This document shows, one piece after another, positions 49,601-62,800 of a stretch of 64,000 nucleotides of DNA (positions are counted from its first letter, which is position 1; each line of letters begins with the position of its first letter). The stretch comes from Volvox africanus (taxonomy: Eukaryota; Chlorophyta; Chlorophyceae; Chlamydomonadales; Volvocaceae), in NCBI GenBank assembly GCA_030268105.1, contig BSDZ01000004.1:1359001-1423000 (forward strand), written 5' to 3'. Position numbers and translations under genes: made by a program. The notes below the pieces were generated by a model. That model searched no databases and was not told the origin of the DNA. It saw only the letters and a program-made list of their open reading frames with translations.

Positions 49601-52600
49601 CTCTGTTTGCCGTTCGAGCGTTCATACGCGGGGTCTCAAGCCAGGGCACACAGTACGGCAGCGATTGGCTTCAACTTCGATCAAGTCGCACAGCTTGGAA
49701 CGTTGAGAAACTTTCAGGACTTTGGGAAACCATTAGAAAAGCCTGCGAGAGTTATCAGTTACGACGTTTCATACTAACAAAACTGCTTACGGTGTAAAAG
49801 AAGTTTTTTTAATTTAGCCTTCGTTTCCCAGCGCTTAACCGAGCCTATCCAACCCCCCGTTGCAACCTTTAAAGCGCACCGACAAGTTATCCCCGCAATT
49901 ATGTGCCTTTGCTTGTAAACATGTTCTGTTCTGTGTCCCCCCGAGCGCGTGAAGTCACCTTTCATCTTCAACTCCCTTCTCCCGCTTTCTCCCGCTGTTC
50001 CCAGCGACTTTCTTTTCAATGTGATCCAGCGCGTGATGTAGCGCATGTCCTCATGTCGTCCCTCTGTACCGTTGCACGTCATCCCCCGAATCCTGCAGGT
50101 AATTCAGATTGTTCCCGAGCATCTGAAGCACAGGGCCGCCTACCAACCACCACTGAAGTCCCAGGCGCAGCTATCCCCCAGCTTCTTTGATGCTCCGGGA
50201 GCCGCACAGGTGCGAGTGACGAGGGGCTGCATTCAAGTTGGTGTACACATACGCGTGCGTTGGTACGATACGTGGGGGCAGCGCCGCCACATATACTCAC
50301 ACACCACCACCACCTCACTATCACCTCCTACGAACACACACACACACACACACATGCACTCACCACTTAAAACTCGGTACCAAACAGACTGCCCTCCTGG
50401 CGACGCTGCTCTTCCGCAGGCGCTGCTGCCCTGTGCGCCACGGCAGGCACCCTCCTTCCCCCGCCTCTCCCTTATGTTCATCCAACCGGGGGGCTACTCA
50501 GCAGTTGCCATTGCAAGCCCGGCGGTGGCGGAACGCAGCGGTGCGGTGTTTGCCGCAGCAGTGCGTGAAGTGCTGCAGGTTTTTGGCGCTTACGAGTGCC
50601 AGGAATATGAGTGTACATTCATGGTGGCATGCGCTAGCCCCCGGATCGCGGCAGAGGCGGCATTGACGCTGCATGAGTCGCTGCTACATGCGGATTGGCC
50701 CACTGATCTTGTGGAGGAGCACCCCGAGGGGCGATTGCTGCTGGCCCCTGACGGGCGGCCGCTGCTCAGGTGCAGTACCTAGGGCTCATTCATTAGGCCT
50801 CTGGCTAGTGCCCGGCTGGAACTTAGCATCAGGTCGGAGATTATTCCGCAATGGCTGGCGGCAATGTCTCTGTTAGTGATCTCTTCCCTGACTGCGTTTG
50901 CTGGGGGGTACCTTCCTTCTCTGCTGGCTCCTCGCTCGTCGCATCCATGTTGTTTGGAACACCTCGCAGGGGCTTTCGCGCCAAGGTGGGCATCTTCACG
51001 GGTGTGCCGCTGTCGGTGGTGCCCCATGCCACCACGGGCCGAGCGGACTACTTTGGGGCGCTGGTCAACCGGGCAGCACGGCTGATGGCGGGGGCTAAGG
51101 CCGGACAGGTCAGGGTCGAAGGGAGGGGCTATGTGCTCGACCTTGAGGCTTATCTCGTCCACTTCCTCCGTATCCTGCTTGGCTGATGATGCTCTGTTTC
51201 ACACTCCGCCTCTCCCCGTCTTACACCCTCTGCAAGCGCGGCTGCTCTCCCTTGCCTCTCCCATGCTTCGTTTCCTAGTGTCCCGGTCAAGTCTGCGCCA
51301 GTCTTTGTGTCGAGCCTCCTCCACTTACCAACCCTTCTCCAATCCTCTATCCGGCGCGGTGATCTCCAGCTCGATCTTTATCCTCCTGTGTCCCAGCTTC
51401 CTCATGGCCCTGGCTCCGTGCGTGACCGCAGCGTATTGACCCCAACTGTAGACACTGCTGGACAAGCCCGCTGGCATCGAAGTGCTGAAGGAATGGCGAC
51501 AGATGGCAGCCAAGTTGGCGGCGTCGCCACTGAGTTCGCCCTGCCGTCCAAATGGCGCCAGGGCCAGAGGAGGTATTGGGGTATGTTATGGGGGTCATAG
51601 AGAGCGAATGAAGGGGGCCTAAACCGTCTGAGACAAAGCCCGCTATGCTATCTCAACACCCGAGGGCGGCGCAGCAGGTGGACGGCGGCAGGCTCCCGGT
51701 AGCTTATAGCCCAGGGGCTGTGAATGGCGATGGAATGTTGCAATAGCTATTAGGCCGTGGCCGGGGGATCTTACCTGGCTGGTCGTCTGGCTCCCAACAT
51801 GACCCATGAGTGCTTTAGCGGCTAAATCCAAGGCGCCCCAGAGCTCTGGGATACACTCATTATTTCCGAAGCCCTTGTTCTTTCCTAGGCAACATGTTCG
51901 CTTGGGTTCATGTCCTTTCTATGTACACTATATCTGTATTGCTCCTGCAGAAGAGGCCTTGGGCTACCGATCGCCCAGTATGCGATGCCGCACCCGGACA
52001 GAATACAAGCCCTCCTCCCGTGCAGTGGGTACCTCGGGCACCAGGACCATGTCGGGCGGCATACCCGCGGCATCGGTGGTGTCAGTAACATCCACCAGCG
52101 GCCCCGCCACGGTCGCATTGGCGACAGAATCAATACCGGCTTTGGACCTGGCTTTGCGCCTGCGATCTTCCCCACAGCTGCAGATCGCACATCCGAATGA
52201 TGAATATGGCAGGGAGGAGGACGGAGGCTATGCGGAGCTGTTCGCCAATGGAGCAGGGAAAATAGGTCCTTCCCTCCCCGTCGTCACAACACGGTCTCCA
52301 TCCACTGGGGCCCCGTCGCTGCAGCCTTTCACGTCCACCAGCGCATCCCTCTCAACATTGCCGGGGCCACTCCCGGGACGTGGACTGGAGATTAGGAGCA
52401 GCGACGTGACGTCACGGACCTCGTCAGGGCCGCCTCCACTGCTAGCGCCGCAGCTAGAAGCCGCAACTCCTTGCATTGCTGCGGGCGACGATGTGCTTGC
52501 AGATTGGGTCGAGCCGGGGGTTGCGGCCGCCGGCGCAATGCGCACTGGAGCCTCTGGAATCTCCATGGGCACCTTCGAGCTTGAGTCCATCTCCCAGAGC

Positions 52601-53266
52601 AATGCGCGACCCCCGGGTTTCAGGACTTCCCCCTCACTTGGCCCTATGCTGGCGGTGTTGCCGGTGCAAGCATTGCCAGCCGTCGCGCCCTCCTCGCAAG
52701 TGCAGTTACAAGCGGCAGCGGCGCCACCCATACTTCCGATGCGGCAAGCTGGCTCACCCACCATCGTATCGACAGCCAACAACGCACTGGGCTTGCAAAA
52801 GGAGCAGACATGGATGGGTCTTCGCGGCAACTGCGGCAACGGCCTGGCAGCTGCGCGCCACACTGCACCTGATGTCGTACAGGTGTATGACCTGGGGCTG
52901 TTCCGTCTCAAAGGATTATCGGAGGGCCAGCCCGTCGTTGCAGTCCAGCTTAAGCGCCTGAAGGTGGTCCCAGTCGCGGGTGCGGACGGCGGCACCGCCT
53001 CAGTGGCGCCGTCGGTGGCAGCGGAAGAAGTGGCAGCGCGGGCAGGCGGAGGTCCCGACGATGTGGCCGCGGTTGGCGAAGCGCGAGGCAACAGCGGCGG
53101 TAGTGGTGCCCCAGGCACGGCTGCTGGCGGCCGTGGCGGTGGCGGCGGTGGCGGCGGCGGTGACGGCAAGGCGGAACAGGTTCGTATCGGTTCAGGCCTT
53201 ATTGACGAGGTCGTGGTGGTGCTACCGATGCACACCAGGTCACTGCAGTCCCTAAGCGACATCTGA
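37630..53266 (+). CDS. LRR receptor class III nucleotide cyclase with two half-domains
   Basis: Exons I can support: 37630-37724, 37799-37902, 38010-38074, 38346-~38510, 38609-38698, 39152-39350, 39588-40066, 40468-~41070, 41470-41517, 41857-41969, 42344-42809, 43097-44409, ~44690-~47370, ~47495-47728, 47969-48738, 48982-49375, 50099-50209, 50420-50769, 50970-51108, 51452-51572, 51951-53266. Most junctions agree in phase. Order: signal peptide (CLFLIIVCLICGSQVVDA); LRR N-cap (LYTATGGETW, then DPCGWAG and VVCC); LRRs (MAGTLPYSFSDL, LKGQLPPALLLLDRLVE) and C-cap DIRNTSLSC; Cys-containing ectodomain; transmembrane helix at about 40480-40545; cyclase C1 (VATDVEGSTELWEW, VTTEGDAFLVAF); a long Ser/Ala/Gly/Gln-rich linker; C2 (DYFGALVNRAARL); tail VYDLGLFRLKGL. 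It should make cAMP or cGMP from an extracellular cue. Total near 3,200 residues. Uncertain: first intron, junctions near 41.1, 44.4-44.7 and 47.4 kb, and the ligand. Confidence 0.85.
37799..39350 (+). other. Plant-type LRR ectodomain of the receptor cyclase
   Basis: Exon 37799-37902 reads ALSDLYTATGGETW and then W-x-x-PEDPCGW. Spliced to 38010-38074 (VVCCSAASLANMTIL) it forms the cap W-x-G-V-x-C seen at the N-terminus of plant LRR receptors. Exons 38346-~38510 and 38609-38698 give at least two repeats with the plant consensus L-x-G-x-LP. Exon 39152-39350 opens with VDIRNTSLSC, the usual C-terminal LRR edge with a Cys, and contains a poly-Gln run. The ectodomain is short for an LRR receptor, so more exons may have been missed. 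Confidence 0.72.
41470..42809 (+). other. Class III cyclase domain C1 (metal-binding half)
   Basis: Three exons (41470-41517, 41857-41969, 42344-42809) splice in phase to GSEVTLVATDVEGSTELWEW, HALTLHDRMVRLTLAACCGYE and VTTEGDAFLVAFHDPVDAVRWA. The two metal-binding Asp (in TDVEGST and TEGDAF) are present. In the second half the motif that should read D-Y-x-G-x-x-V-N-x-A-A-R is MQYTGAVLRLATG: the purine-recognition Asp is Gln, the transition-state Asn is Arg, and the Arg is Gly. An insertion of about 55 residues rich in Asp, Pro and Thr sits mid-domain. Confidence 0.85.
50420..51108 (+). other. Class III cyclase domain C2 (substrate-binding half)
   Basis: Exons 50420-50769 and 50970-51108 align with C1 along their length (both have LLxADWP or LLKLDWP-like segments and GIxTGVP). 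The metal sites are lost: the motif TDxEGST is IQPGGYS and TEGDxF is YECTF. The late motif RADYFGALVNRAARL keeps the purine Asp, Asn and Arg. Neighbouring exons 50099-50209 and 51452-51572 supply the flanking strands (VIQIVPEHL and LLDKPAGIEVLKEW). Confidence 0.85.
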
Positions 53267-55556
53267 AGGACAACCACTCGGATTCGAATGCGGGTGCCAG
53301 TGCGGGTTTTAGGGTTTAGGGTTTAGGGTTTAGGGTTTAGGAGTTTAGGGGTTTAGGGTTTAGGAGTTTAGGGGTTTAGTGTTTAGGGTTTTAGTCAAGT
53401 AGGGGGTGAGCAAGAGGCGGCACTGTTGGGTACGAGGGTAGCAGGGTAACCGGGTTATATAGGGATTTCTGGGGACGTGCGGATTGCTCGACCAACCCAC
53501 GCCAGCCCCGGCGCTGCACCAAGTCCGCATGCCTTCCTAGGCGCGCCATGCGCAACATCAAAAATTATTTTAACGTCATGTTGGCGGTTATGGGAGCGAA
53601 TGACGTTCCAATGCAAGCATCATTAGCTGCGCGCTGAGTTCTAGGATTGCCCCCTCTCGGATAGCATTAGGACCTGATGGCTGCGTCTCCCTTGCTGCAG
53701 TGCCGCACCGCAGCCTATAAGCCCAATGCAAGGGTCACCCTGCATCTGGAATCGGGATTATCATGGGCACACAAAGAGTATTCTCGAGTAGAATGCCGTA
53801 CGGGCGGAAGCTGGCCATGAAGAAAAAGGCATCTTCTTCTGTAAAGCATCATGTCGATAAGTAGGCAGGAGTGCGCGGTTGGCGCTGGGAATTTTGCAGG
53901 TAGTTGCATTATTTTGCAAGTATTATACTTGAAGAGTCCAGGCTTGAAATCTGCCAGTTCTTGTTAAGCTGCGTAGTAATTCCATGCCATGGATCGCGTC
54001 CGCATGGGTAGGGAGAGTAGGGAGCCGCTGCGGGAGCCATTCTTGTGTTCAGTGGCGGTAACGAGCTGTGTGTATGTGGTGGAGATATTTTTTATTGGCG
54101 TTACCGCAGAATGCAGTACAAGCTTTAGAACCTCATACTACAAGTCCCACCCAATGGTCATTTTAGATGACCACGACGAAGACTTCTTGAAGGTGCTTAA
54201 TTAGGACTTTTTTACTTGATGGCAGGAGTAGAGACCCGGACGTGGAGGTCCGTGCCTGACTGAAGGCTGAGGGAGGTTGAGAGACCTGGAACATGATGCG
54301 TAAGGCGTAAAACGAGTGGGGTTAAGTGGGGTTACTTGATTGCAGAAGAGGACGGGTGCGTGTCCGTCTCTATTGCATCCGTATTGCCCGTGTGCGCCCT
54401 AACTTTTGACGGCGTAAAGCTAATGCTGAAACTCGCGAAAGTACACGCTGCGTTGGGGTTTACTCAGCCCGGTCGCTCTACGGCTGAAACACTAGCGCAC
54501 AATGTCGTTGCTTACGTAGGCAGTCATTTACGAATGCTGAGCATGCCGGGGGTTTTCCTGCTAGGTGTGCGATTTGGCAGGTGCGAGCGCCAAAGCCCTA
54601 GTAGTGTGTTGCACCCGCAAGGGGATGTCTGACGCGATCTCTGTCTCCACCTTCCTGTTGCCCCTGGTGAACCCTGACGGGTTAGTTGCGTGGCCCATTG
54701 TTTAGGACTAAAGTCTCCGAAGTTGCGCGTGCGAGGCGCCAGAGGGCCACCGTTGGGATTCTTGCGACCCCGTGCAAAGGGTGTTAATGCAAGGTACTTA
54801 ACATTTGGTGGTTTAGGACGGCTGCGGCTTGTTCCATTTGCCGTTAGGTAGCTGTTGCCGCTGTTACCGCGATCTCCACGGCCTGATGGGCAGCTACCGC
54901 CGGCCATCGCGCCAACGCGCCAACCGCTTTGTACTGTACTGTTCATGTCATCATGTGTCCTTGCGGCCATTCTTAGGTCGCCGCATTTCCTTGTGAGCCC
55001 AAATGCTAACCGATGTCACGTTTCTACCCAACGGCAGAATCACACGTACATCTTGGCCACCCAAGCGTCCGGGGGACATGCACTTTGCTCCCTCGTAATA
55101 CTTTGCATTTTGTTGTAGAAATGGGTGATAGTGTTTATGGCAGTTGCGTTGCAAGCGTTTTGACTGGATGGGTCGGTGCGAGGGTTTCGACATGTCATGC
55201 TGAGCGGCAAATCGCGGGCCGCTGAGGGAGCGCATAGATGTCTTGTGCCTAAACGATCTTGGATGTGGAGCTGAGTAGGATTTCTTTGGATGGGCGACTT
55301 TTTATTTGGGAATCGTGTTTTTCCTTTGCCTTTGGGTGGTTGCCGTACAAGCGGAGTTGCGCTACCGCAATATGGATCCAGAGGATAGTCTTGGCCAATA
55401 ATTTGAGTTGCACTACTGTAAGCCCTCACTTCTTTCTTTCTTAAGCCTTCCGTCTCTCATTTGTATTTGAGGTTAACGGAAGTCTAACCGATACAAGCAA
55501 TCTGCGTGATCCATTTGACGATTTGCAGGGACTCAGCCAATCCTGCAGAGAATCGT
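53267..55556. other. Intergenic region downstream of the receptor cyclase
   Basis: After the telomere-like array there is about 2.1 kb without a supportable exon chain. A TGTAA that could act as an algal poly(A) signal is found near 53838. Frames at 53989-54204, 54336-54632 (+) and 54524-54970 (-) have no recognised domain and no splice partners. Confidence 0.5.
53306..53395. repeat. Interstitial telomere-like array (TTTAGGG)n, degenerate
   Basis: About a dozen TTTAGGG units, mixed with TTTTAGGG, GAGTTTAGG and GGGGTTTAG variants, begin about 40 bp after the stop codon of the receptor cyclase. TTTAGGG is the plant-type telomere unit. The array is short and degenerate, and genes continue on both sides, so it is interstitial, not a chromosome end. 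Confidence 0.9.
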
Positions 55557-57745
<2,189 letters not shown>

Positions 57746-58472
57746 TGCTCAAATATCGATGCTCATGGATCGTGCCGTACGCGGTTAAGGTTATCCATAG
57801 GTTGTACTGCCGCCATCGCATCAGAATGCTAAGTGATCGCTTGGAGGCTTGCGTTCCCTGCAGCGTCCGATTGGCAGTACCCAATTCACATGTCATGTAT
57901 GAGTACATGTCGCTGTCCGCCGGGACATCCGTAATCTGATTGGCTTCCTTGGTTTCAAGCCTCTCATGAATGCCAGCACTGCATTCGGGGATCTGCTTCA
58001 TCTGTCTTGTTGCCTCTTTTGTCTTCATGCGCGTTTTTTCACTCGATCGTGAAGAAGCTGAAAACACACGCCTGTTCCGTACGGTTGGCCATAACCACCC
58101 AAACGATCAAATCCTTCAGGCGAATGAAGTCGCGGCAATGCAACAGCTTCACTATCGGCAGCTGCAACGAAGAGACGACTGACGGGGCTGTATTATTTAT
58201 CGGGAGGTGATGAAGTTTGCGCATTTTCCACAGAATGCATGGCCTATTCTGTGCCGGCACAGATATTCGGCTGTCAGGGGTGAAGGTACCAAGAGCCAAG
58301 GGGCCTTTGCAATGAGTAGGATACGAATCCCCGAGCCTCACCAACAGTGATCTCGGCCCACCAGAAGGGTGAACGGGTTCTTGGCAGGTGAGCGCAGTGC
58401 TCACATGCGCATTAGCGTGTATGTTATGGATATTCCTAAACTGTATGGTTAGAATATAGTGAGGGTGGGCTG

Positions 58473-58498
58473 GTTTCTATTGCTGCAGCAATAGAAAC
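58473..58498. repeat. Perfect 26-bp palindrome
   Basis: GTTTCTATTGCTG is followed directly by its exact reverse complement. It lies about 70 bp left of the first dispersed-repeat copy. Confidence 0.85.
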
Positions 58499-58565
58499 GA
58501 TGCGAAGGAAGCAGGCCCCGCAGAAACCAATGACTTCCATTGAAAGGCAGCACGTTGGCACATAC

Positions 58566-58861
58566 ACCCCGACTGAGAGCGGGCCAAAGACCCTAATGTT
58601 AAGGACAGGGTGCCCCCATGTCGATGGACGGTGTCGACCCCAATTAAAGTGACCTGCGAGCTGACCAGTAGCGGAGTTGACGCCTTAGTTGATTCGGCAG
58701 ATTCCGCTGGATGCTGGTGGTGGGTGCTGAACCTGGGAAAACCACTGATTTCGGAGAAGTCGGCATGGGAGACTGGATGAGGGTGCCCCGAAACACCGGG
58801 GAAGGTAGGGACTGCCAGGTTAGTGGCCACGGGTGATGTACCCCCCTATCCTACACACATA
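58566..58861. repeat. Dispersed repeat, copy 1
   Basis: About 295 bp, from CCCCGACTGAGAGCGG to CCTATCCTACACACAT, match 62990-63281 in the same orientation with only a handful of substitutions. The minus strand keeps an open frame through the whole copy. Confidence 0.9.
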
Positions 58862-59859
58862 TATGTTCACGCCCAAAAGAAAGGAACATCGTGAGTGTCA
58901 AACGATCACCCAAGGTGTCGGTGGCGGTGTTCTAGACCCGGTTGTTGAATGCCGCCGGAAAGATGACGATCAGTGTCAAGAGGACATAGTGCGGTGGGGA
59001 GAAGGGCACGTGCGGCGCAATGTGTGGGGCGCCCTCTCCCGGTCGATTTTGCGGATGATCGTGTAGACCCTCAACTGCACATAAACGCCAACGGATGGGA
59101 AAACCGAGCGCATGAATCGTACCTTCAGTGACATGCTGGGTGTCCGCGCTATTGATGGCGGCCCAGTCTGTCGCTTGATAGTCGGTAATAAACAACGGAC
59201 CGGGATTCCGATATCTACTCGCTCAATTTGCAACCAGCAGTGATACGGCTTGGGCATCATTATTCAGACGGGGACGGCCCTGAAAAAGACATGGTGATTG
59301 CAAAACATGTTTCCGACAGCAGCGGTGATGAGCAGCAGGTCATGAGGAGACCTTTTGGATGCCCCGGGGCCCGGGGGCCGCTGCCTTGCGGCACTGGGTG
59401 TGGTCCGCCAGCAACATAACTGCTACGCAACGTGCGCTCTAGCAGCTTCTTGTAAGCTTGCTCGCTGCTGGAATACAACGTTCAACTGAGAATAGCAGCT
59501 GTCGTTCCGCTGCAGACGATAATGCAGCCGGATGGTTGCATCTTACAGCTGCTCTAGACCCAGCTGGTCAACGATAGGACATCAATACTATGTGTGTGGG
59601 ATAGGGGGCTTTGCTTCACCGGTGGCCACTACCTGGCAGTAGTCCCTACCTTCCCCTACGGTCCTTCTAGTATTTTGTACTAGGTATACCTGGAGTCAAC
59701 CCCTAATGGGTTGCTCAGTCATGGCACAGACCCATCCAATATGAATACCAAACACACAGCTCAGTCGCACCACCTAGCACACACAACCAGCGTCCCAACA
59801 CCCCACGAAACACATTATTGACCCATCCGTCGTCTTCCCGTCACTCGGTTCAATGGTGG

Positions 59860-62800
59860 TCAATCGGAGGTCAGGTCCACAACGTCCAGGCCCCCGGCAT
59901 CTTCTCCCGGGTCGAGCAGCCGCAGGTCGAATGAGGGTGGTGGCCGCCCCCCGGGGACGGTTGGGTCGGTCGGGTCCGTATCGAGCACCGACAGGAGGGG
60001 CACTCGACTGTTTTTGGGTCTCCAGCGGCCGCAGGGAGAAACCTCGATCGCCTCTACGCGGCCACGCACCCCGTTGTGGTCTAACGTGCGGAGGACAGCG
60101 GATAAGAAGGCGTGCGGCTGCGAAGAGCATGGTTCATTGGATGTATGGGTTGGTGAAAAATTAAGAAAAACCTAGCCACGTACAGGGTGGTACAGGGGCA
60201 CGACGGCATTGGGACGTGGATAAAAATGAGGCGGCCACCATAAAGTCATTTCATAGGTTATGGCGAGATGGAGATGGAGCAAAATATTGCTTATTAAGTT
60301 TGGTGGCGACGCAACATGGACTGGTCATGCGTGGACGAACGAGGCGGGGTACCAGTTGTCATAGACCCCTGATCTTGTCGGCAGGTTCCCAAGCACGGAC
60401 GCCAAGGCTGTAAGAGCCTCCGTATCATCCCACGAATCAGTTATATTGCGCCCAAATCCGTCGACTCAAGGTCGTTTATGGTCCTGCCTATTTGCTGGGG
60501 TCTCCCCCCTCGTTACATCAGCGGATGGACACACGCACCCGCAGGTCCTCCACGTTCCCCAGCCGGCCGCTGGCGGGACAAATCCAGCTGCCATGGCCCC
60601 GGGCCAGCTGCAGGAAACCTCCAACGTCGAAGAAAGCAAGCGGGCTGGCCGCTGCCATGGCGCCAAAATGCGCCGGCGCCGTTACCAGCCCGCCATGCAG
60701 CGGACAGCGCAGCGACACGGTTACCGGGCCCGAGCTCACGGCCCCGTCCGTGTCGGCGTCCGTGTCGTCGGCACCGCCATTGCCCTGCGGTGTCGTTGTC
60801 GTCGTTGCCGGCGGCGCCGCCGCTTTACCACCTGAGACAGCCGTAGCTCCGGCACCGCTGCTGGCATCATCCCGTCCTGCAACATACGTCTGCACGAGCG
60901 CCACCGCCTGCGGGAGCGGCAGCGGCGGCGCCAAGCTGCGGCGCATGCCCTCCTCAGAACGAGGTTCGCACAGTCGCAACACCGCAACAGCACCCGCCAC
61001 ACCCAGAGGCCACAACAGCGTCAGAAGGTTTGCGCCGCGCACCAAACCCCGTGAAAGGTCCACCGCCTGGTCAGCCTGTGAGAACAAAAGAGGGGGCGCG
61101 AGCAACGTGTTGTTGTGTGTGCCTGTGCGTCTTCCTGTGCCTTCAACGTCACGCGTGGTATAGATGGCATGGTATGAATGCTTAGGGGCCATCACCATAC
61201 GAGGTTCAGTTGATGGAAAAAGCCGCAAGGAAGGGCTTCGGATCTGAGCACTTGATTTGGTTGTAAATGTGCAACATGGGGAATCGGCCGCCTTGTCGTG
61301 TGCCTGCGCGGCGGAACCCGGTCGGCAGACCAAGGCCGGGTGAGCCCAGCTCAGACCTTACCTGGTTAGGCCCCAGCACCAGCTGCACCCGGTCCTCTTT
61401 TGTGACTTCGTACGACCGACCGTTGAGCATTACATAACTACCGCCGTACCAGTGGCAGCGGCGAGGCAGTCCGTCCCCCGGCTGGACACAAACCATGCGG
61501 GCCTGCGACCCACGGGTTCAGAGGGTGCCGGTTGGGGCTGGTTGGAAAATAGCGTCGGATTCTTATAGTTTGGTACGGATTTTTCGCCAGCTACAATTCA
61601 GGCAAATGATGATTATGAGGCCACGCGTTTCCATGAGACTCCATGGAAACTGTCTCTTCTTCTCCTGCAGCGTGCTGCGGCAATATTTCGAAAAAGATCC
61701 TGAGGTCATGGCATTACGTCGGCCACCATCCCGCCATTTTGGTTCATCGCGATCGTCGCCAATCCGTCAACCTTTACACTGCCTTGATCGACTTCCCCTT
61801 GCGAGTTCCCGTTTTGAGACGTGTGCCGTGAGCGTGCACTCGATGCCGTATTCCGGCCTCGTCGCATACATATGCACATACACACTTTCTCCCTTGACCC
61901 ACGCCGATTCCTGTGAACAAATACCCCCGCCTCACCTGCGCCCTCTTTTCCTCGAAGGCTGCGAGGGCCGCGGGCGATACGGTGAAAAAAACACAGGCGC
62001 TCTGCAACTGACCATGCGTGCCAGGTGCCGCAGCTGGCGGGGCAAGAGGAGGGGCGGTGTCGGCGTCGGCGTCGGCGCCTATTGTTGCAGGTTTAAATCC
62101 TTAAACTGGTATGCGATTTGGGGATTGTTTGTACGCGGGATTGCGGAAAGCAAAACAACGACATTTCATACGCCTCAGCACGAGGCTGTCGGGCTCGTTC
62201 TGATGGCGGCTTCGGTCCCCTCGGTGGTCCCCCCATCTGTGCAGTGAACTGGCATTGTAACTATCCCTCCCTCCAAATGGGCAATTGTGAAAGCGAGTCA
62301 ACGCGTTGCCGAGGCTATATAAGCTGGCATAACCGCGCTCATTGCCATCACGCCTTCCACTGCATCTGCAGACCCCATGTTCGGAAAACGAAACATCCCA
62401 GCCAAGTAAGCACACAAGACCACTTAATCCATACCCATCCCACCCCGAATCAACAAATACCGGTTCAGTGTAGACTGTGCTAGCCTTACCCTACCGCCTC
62501 TGACTCCTTTGCGCAGGGAACTATTAGTTAACCCCTTTAATTAGTTACCTGTTGGCCGTGTCGTAATAACCGCCAAGATCTCCTGCGTGTGGGAGGACGC
62601 GAGGGCTGCGGCTTTGGAACCAAATGGTGTTGGGGTTGGGCGGACACATCTCCAGCTCCGACATAAGAGGTCATGAAACCAGAAAGCAGCTGGTACACTA
62701 TAGCAAGCGCTGACTCGTACGCCCTCCTCGTGATAACACGTCTGTTCCCCGGAATTTCTCCCACACCCCCACCCGGTTCGTGCCATTTCCTATTCCCCCT

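Larger units (their letters stand above)
57746..59859. other. Convergent intergenic region with one dispersed-repeat copy
   Basis: This lies between the 3' ends of the folate-receptor-like gene (+) and the PIAS-like gene (-). It contains a 26-bp palindrome (58473-58498), the first copy of a dispersed repeat (58566-58861), and a short block near 59587-59612 (GTGTGGGATAGGGGGCTTTGCT) that is almost repeated near 21947-21972. TTACA near 59543-59547 is the complement of TGTAA and could be the poly(A) signal of the PIAS-like gene, about 315 bp past its stop. No gene was seen. Confidence 0.5.

Noticed and set aside
52228..53277. 349-codon minus-strand frame opposite the last cyclase exon
   Set aside because: A shadow frame arising from GC-rich codon composition. 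The plus frame carries the post-catalytic motif VYDLGLFRLKGL.
53306..53395. True chromosome end
   Set aside because: The array is short and degenerate, and genes continue for more than 10 kb beyond it.
54524..54970. 148-codon minus-strand frame (Arg/Gly/Pro-rich)
   Set aside because: No recognised motif and no partner exons. Possibly a mobile-element remnant, but not supportable.
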